From positions 1 to 64,000 of the forward strand of contig JACPXC010000045.1 of NCBI GenBank assembly GCA_016196755.1: a stretch of DNA of 64,000 nt, in the 5' to 3' direction. How positions within the stretch are numbered: the first letter of the stretch is position 1; each line of letters starts with the position of its first letter. This document shows, piece by piece, positions 54,939 to 64,000 of the stretch. The notes below the pieces were generated by a model, which saw nothing but the letters and a program-made list of their open reading frames with translations, was not told where the DNA came from and made no database searches. Source of the stretch: Elusimicrobiota bacterium (lineage in GTDB: Bacteria > Elusimicrobiota > Elusimicrobia > UBA1565). The position numbers and the translations under genes are program-made.

Positions 54939-56129
54939 CTATCTGCAGAGGTCTTTACGAGCTTCCGCAAGGGCATCCAAGGCAATCTCCCGTCGATGCA
55001 TTAGTACGAACAATAATGGAATCGTGAAGATGTAGATGTAATATTCGGCGACATCGAGTACCAAATCCCTCTGATCCAATGACACGGCGTCGCGGCCGAG
55101 AAGGGTATTTTTGGATAGCGCAACAATCATCTTGTAGTTGCGATCCCCGGGGGATAAGAGCGCAGATTTTATGCGAATAGCAGTTCCGGCTTGATCTTCT
55201 TTCCGGAGGCCATAGTATTCAAGTGGTTGCTCTAGTAGGCCTAAGAAGTCCTGCCCACTCGTATCTATCGTGATACCAACGTTGGTTATTGGTTTTGAAC
55301 CTCGATTTTCAAGTGTAAACCAGGACAGAAATACCGTGCTCTCGTTCATGGCGCGATAGAATTTCAACCGAACTTCCGGATCCGCAAGCTTCTCCCCCAA
55401 CGGATAGAGAGGGTCTTTGGCAAAGATAGCGAAAGCGGATAGTGCTGAACCTGGAGCCGCTTTCCCTGCGCGAGCGACCAAAAAGGAAAGGAGATTTGGA
55501 TCCTTCTTTGGAAGGATGGAGGTGTCCATGTCGTTCAGCGCGAAGTAGTGGCTAGAACTTGATACTGCGAGTTCACTGAATAGATCAAATCGCCACCAGT
55601 GGGCGAACAGAGCAGGTGGCGAATTCTGAAGGGTCTTCAGGCTGTCGACATTCGAGAGTTTTAGGAAGTTCCTAACTCGGGTATGAAATCTGGTGTCGGC
55701 ATCCTCATATCCCAGCGCATTTTTTACTTGCTTTAGCTTGAAGGCTGTGGTCTCCGACTCAGTTCTAATGTCGGCCGGCTTCGCTCTGGAATGTAACACT
55801 CCCAGAACTTTGAAATGTTTTTCTCTCTGAAAGAATAGTCGGACATCGTCCAGCTGCGAGCCGTCGGGATATGTAAAGCGAGCATTGAGTATGGGGAACT
55901 GCTCGAATAGCGTTTGTTTCTCAGCTTCCGGAAAATTCGTCGCCTGTAGATAGTTGCGCAGTGCGCCTACATCAACGATCGCCACCGGATTCTGCGCGCG
56001 GAGCTCTACGGGGCCTTCAAGAAGAGGTGTCCTGACTAGGATGCCAACGACCAGCGCGGCTCCTCCTAGTAGAGTGAGATACTCTTTGAGTATGGATAAG
56101 AGCACTGAGGAGCGAGTCAAATAACTCAC
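54939..56129 (-). CDS. AT-rich orphan membrane-anchored protein
   Basis: The 396-residue product begins at GTG and has a membrane segment near residues 16-33 and a second near 365-382, leaving most of the protein on one side. I recognise no family in between; PITNVGITIDTSGQDFLGLL may be a beta-sandwich. Base composition is clearly more AT-rich than the surrounding genes and codon use differs, suggesting recent acquisition. It lies between the coiled-coil gene and the lipid cluster, and starts 11 bases from the carboxylase stop. Confidence 0.65.
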   Translation of the reverse strand: MSYLTRSSVLLSILKEYLTLLGGAALVVGILVRTPLLEGPVELRAQNPVAIVDVGALRNYLQATNFPEAEKQTLFEQFPILNARFTYPDGSQLDDVRLFFQREKHFKVLGVLHSRAKPADIRTESETTAFKLKQVKNALGYEDADTRFHTRVRNFLKLSNVDSLKTLQNSPPALFAHWWRFDLFSELAVSSSSHYFALNDMDTSILPKKDPNLLSFLVARAGKAAPGSALSAFAIFAKDPLYPLGEKLADPEVRLKFYRAMNESTVFLSWFTLENRGSKPITNVGITIDTSGQDFLGLLEQPLEYYGLRKEDQAGTAIRIKSALLSPGDRNYKMIVALSKNTLLGRDAVSLDQRDLVLDVAEYYIYIFTIPLLFVLMHRREIALDALAEARKDLCR

Positions 56130-56140
56130 TGCTCGGCTAG

Positions 56141-57742
56141 TTAGAGCGGGATGTTCCCGCGGTTCTCGTGCTCGCCGGGCCGGCGCTTCTCGCGCAGGAA
56201 CCGGAGCGCCCGCGCCACCTTGTGGCGGATCTGGGCGGGCTCGATGACCTCGTCGACCGAGCCGGTCGACGCGGTCTGATACGGGGAGGCGAAGCGGTCC
56301 TTGTACTCCTGGGTGAGCTCGGCGCGGAGCTTGGCCGCCTCTTCGGCGTTGGCGGCGCCCTTGATCCTCTTGGAGTGCAGGATCTCGATGGCGCCGGCCG
56401 GGCCCATCACGGCGATCTCGGCGCAGGGCAGGGCGAAGTTGAAGTCCCCGCGCAGGTACTTGGAGCTCATCGCTATGTAGGCGCCGCCGTAGGCCTTGCG
56501 TAGGACCACGGTGATCTTGGGGACCGTGGCCTCGGCGTAGGCGTGCAGGAGCTTGGCGCCGTGGCGGATGATGCCGCCGTGCTCCTGCTGGACGCCGGGC
56601 CAGTAGCCCGGGACGTCGACTAAGGTCAAGATGGGGATGTTGAAGGCGTTCAAGAAGCGGATGAAGCGCGCCGCCTTGTCCGAGGCGTCGATGTCGAGCG
56701 CGCCGGCCTTGACCGCCGGGTTGTTGGCGACCACACCGACCGCGTCGCCGCCCAGGCGCATGAAGCCCACGACGATGTTCTTGGCGAAGTCATGCTGGAC
56801 CTCGAAGAACTTGTGCTCGTCGGCGATCTGCCAGACGATGTGGTGGACGCGGTAGGGCTTGCGGGGGTCGACCTCGCACATGGCCTCGAGCAAGGGCGTG
56901 GTCCGGCGCACCGGGTCGGGGTTGGCCACGCGCGGGGCGCGTTCCCAGCGGTTAGGCGGCAAAAACGAGAGCAGCTCCTTGACCTGCCGGAAGCAGTCCT
57001 GCTCGGAGTTGGCCAAAAACTGGCAGACGCCGGACTTGGCGGAGTGGGTCTTCCCCCCGCCGAGCTCCTCGAAGGAGACCGTCTCGCCGGTGGCGGCCTT
57101 CACCACCTCGGGGCCGGTGACGAACATGTTGCTCGAGCCGTCGACCATGAAGACGAAGTCGGTCAGGGCCGGGGAGTAGACCGCGCCGCCGGCGCAGGGC
57201 CCCAGGATGACGGAGATCTGCGGGATGACGCCCGAGGACTTCACGTTGCGGTAGAAGATCTCCGCGTAGCCGTCGAGCGAGTCGACGCCTTCCTGGATGC
57301 GCGCTCCGCCCGAGTCGAGCAGGCCGATGACCGGGATGCGGTTGTCGTAGGCCAGGTCCATGACCTTGCAGATCTTCTTGGCGTGGGCGAGCCCCAGCGA
57401 GCCGCCGAGCACGGTGAAGTCCTGCGAGAAGACCGCCACGTCGCGCCCGCCGATGCGGCCCAGGCCGGTGATGACGCCGTCGCCGGGGATGTGCTTGTCC
57501 TTGAGCCCGAAGTCGTCGCAGCGGGTCGTCACCAGGAGGTCGAGTTCCTGGAAGGAGTCCTCGTCGAGGAGGTAGTGGACGCGCTCGCGGGCGGTGAGTT
57601 TGCCCTTGGCCTTCTGGGCCTGGACGCGGGCCGGATCGCCGCCCTCTTGGGCCTTTTCGATGATCTCGCGCATCTGGCGGAGGCTCGGAGGCGCCTCCCC
57701 CCGCTTGCGGCGCTTGGGCTTGGCGTCTTTCTCGTGGATCAT
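56141..57742 (-). CDS. acyl-CoA carboxylase, carboxyltransferase beta subunit
   Basis: The 533-residue enzyme resembles propionyl- or methylmalonyl-CoA carboxylase beta subunits. The N-terminal crotonase-like half has GRDVAVFSQDFTVLGGSLG and the GGARIQEGV oxyanion region. The C-terminal half has VPGYWPGVQQEHGGIIRHGAKLL, written here as a single region near residues 380-405, and YGGAYIAMSSKYL. It would carry carboxyl groups onto acyl-CoA for the synthase. The biotin carrier and carboxylase subunits are not in the window. Its ATG overlaps the transferase stop by 4 bases. Confidence 0.88.
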   Translation of the reverse strand: MIHEKDAKPKRRKRGEAPPSLRQMREIIEKAQEGGDPARVQAQKAKGKLTARERVHYLLDEDSFQELDLLVTTRCDDFGLKDKHIPGDGVITGLGRIGGRDVAVFSQDFTVLGGSLGLAHAKKICKVMDLAYDNRIPVIGLLDSGGARIQEGVDSLDGYAEIFYRNVKSSGVIPQISVILGPCAGGAVYSPALTDFVFMVDGSSNMFVTGPEVVKAATGETVSFEELGGGKTHSAKSGVCQFLANSEQDCFRQVKELLSFLPPNRWERAPRVANPDPVRRTTPLLEAMCEVDPRKPYRVHHIVWQIADEHKFFEVQHDFAKNIVVGFMRLGGDAVGVVANNPAVKAGALDIDASDKAARFIRFLNAFNIPILTLVDVPGYWPGVQQEHGGIIRHGAKLLHAYAEATVPKITVVLRKAYGGAYIAMSSKYLRGDFNFALPCAEIAVMGPAGAIEILHSKRIKGAANAEEAAKLRAELTQEYKDRFASPYQTASTGSVDEVIEPAQIRHKVARALRFLREKRRPGEHENRGNIPL

Positions 57743-58490
57743 AGGGGTGCCTCTTGGGGACGCGCCGCGTAGGCGACGCTCAGGATGCGGGCGTCGTCCT
57801 CGGCCCGCGAGTCGAAATGGATGATGGGGCGCCCCAAGGCCGCCCAGCGCGCCTCGGCGGCGCCGTGCAGCTCGAGCCGGCGGTCCTCGCCGCTCAGGAC
57901 CAGGCGGATGTCCCAGAAGCCCACCGATAGGCCGGTGCCGAGGAGCTTGGCCACCGCCTCCTTGAGCGTCCAGAGCCGGGTCTGCTCCACGGGGTCGGCC
58001 AGCATCCAGGGCGCCCACTCGGACTCGTGGGCCATGAGCTCGAGGAACGAGGCCGCTCGCGGAGCGATCGTCTCGAGGTCGACGCCCACCAGGGCCCAAG
58101 GCTCGCAGACCGCCGCGGCTCCCCAGCCCGCGGAATGCGAGAGCGAGAGCGTCCCGTCGCCGATGACGCGGCCGCCCGGAAGGCGGGCGAAGGGCATGCC
58201 GTCCTCGCGGTTGCCGAGCGTGATGTCGCTCGGCTTGAGGTAGAGCCCGGCCTGCTGGAGGCGCCAGCCGAGCAGGCGCTTGGCGGCCAGGCGCGCCGCG
58301 ATCCATTCGCGCAGGCGCTTGGGCGTCTTGAGCCCGGCGGCCGTCCCCAGCTCGGAGGCCGACAGCGCCTCCTGCGGCGCGGCGCCTTCGACGGCGGCCG
58401 CCACGGCCTCCGCCTCCTCGGGCTTGCAGAGCGCTAGGCGATAGGGCTTCTCGAGAGCGGCGGCGTTCGGCAGGGTCGAGGCGCCGGGGG

Positions 58491-58494
<4 letters not shown>
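57739..58494 (-). CDS. Sfp-type 4-phosphopantetheinyl transferase
   Basis: The 251-residue enzyme should transfer phosphopantetheine from CoA to carrier domains. The signature VGVDLETI near residue 138 and LWTLKEAVAKLLG near 172 carry the Mg-binding acids. Its neighbours leave little doubt about the target: it overlaps the megasynthase stop by 4 bases. The megasynthase carrier domains carry Thr at the modified position, so this enzyme may be adapted to Thr. Confidence 0.9.

Positions 58495-64000
<5,506 letters not shown>

Overview
The window is one dense, high-GC bacterial chromosome segment with about 53 protein genes, many joined by 4-base ATGA/GTGA/TTGA overlaps. I saw no rRNA, tRNA, CRISPR array, insertion sequence or phage gene. 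The organism is Gram-negative-like: there are lipoprotein signals, a PorV-like outer-membrane barrel and a FlgD-type C-terminal domain on a giant secreted protein. The mix (PorV/FlgD-like pair, transaldolase-PGI fusion, serpin, DUF2079-TPR proteins, PfaA-like synthase) would suit a high-GC Elusimicrobiota or a relative, but this is a low-confidence inference and other deep-branching Gram-negative groups are possible.

Layout. 1-8.7 kb: a minus-strand run encoding an Mrp-type Fe-S ATPase, aquaporin, leucyl aminopeptidase, GTP cyclohydrolase I, a transaldolase/phosphoglucose isomerase fusion and an orphan RnfD-like membrane protein with a small partner. 8.7-10.8 kb: a HigBA-type toxin-antitoxin pair, a 56-base palindrome and two unknown genes. 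10.8-17.1 kb: PorV-like protein, a 1260-residue LamG/FN3 surface protein and a CCA-adding-enzyme family protein. 17.2-22.5 kb: acyl-CoA ligase and a peptide transporter without ATPases. 22.5-24.9 kb: secreted serpin, orphan XRE regulator, secreted unknown. 24.9-31.2 kb: phosphoglycolate phosphatase and a complete Opp transporter. 31.2-36.7 kb: a possible structured RNA and an imuA-imuB-dnaE2 mutagenesis cassette with a promoter and a LexA-like palindrome over its start. 36.7-40.5 kb: POT peptide transporter, Opp ATPases without permeases and a stand-alone AsnC ligand-binding domain. 40.5-49 kb: Dtd, DUF192, M20 peptidase, two membrane proteins with spermidine-synthase-like domains, an SMP-30-like protein. 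49-54.4 kb: two 725-residue DUF2079-TPR paralogues on either side of a pentameric ligand-gated ion channel. 54.5-56.1 kb: a small coiled-coil protein and an AT-rich orphan. 56.1-64 kb: acyl-CoA carboxylase beta subunit, Sfp-type phosphopantetheinyl transferase and a PfaA-like megasynthase that runs off the right edge.

The peptide-uptake genes, aminopeptidase and M20 peptidase suggest a peptide scavenger. The most unusual signals are: a roughly 50-base dispersed repeat found between genes and, in frame, inside two unrelated proteins in opposite orientations; three carrier domains with Thr where Ser is normally phosphopantetheinylated, next to a dedicated transferase; the ion channel between DUF2079 paralogues; a row of hairpins ending in terminators upstream of the mutagenesis cassette; and several promoters whose -10 boxes sit 6-8 bases from the start codon, suggesting leaderless transcripts.
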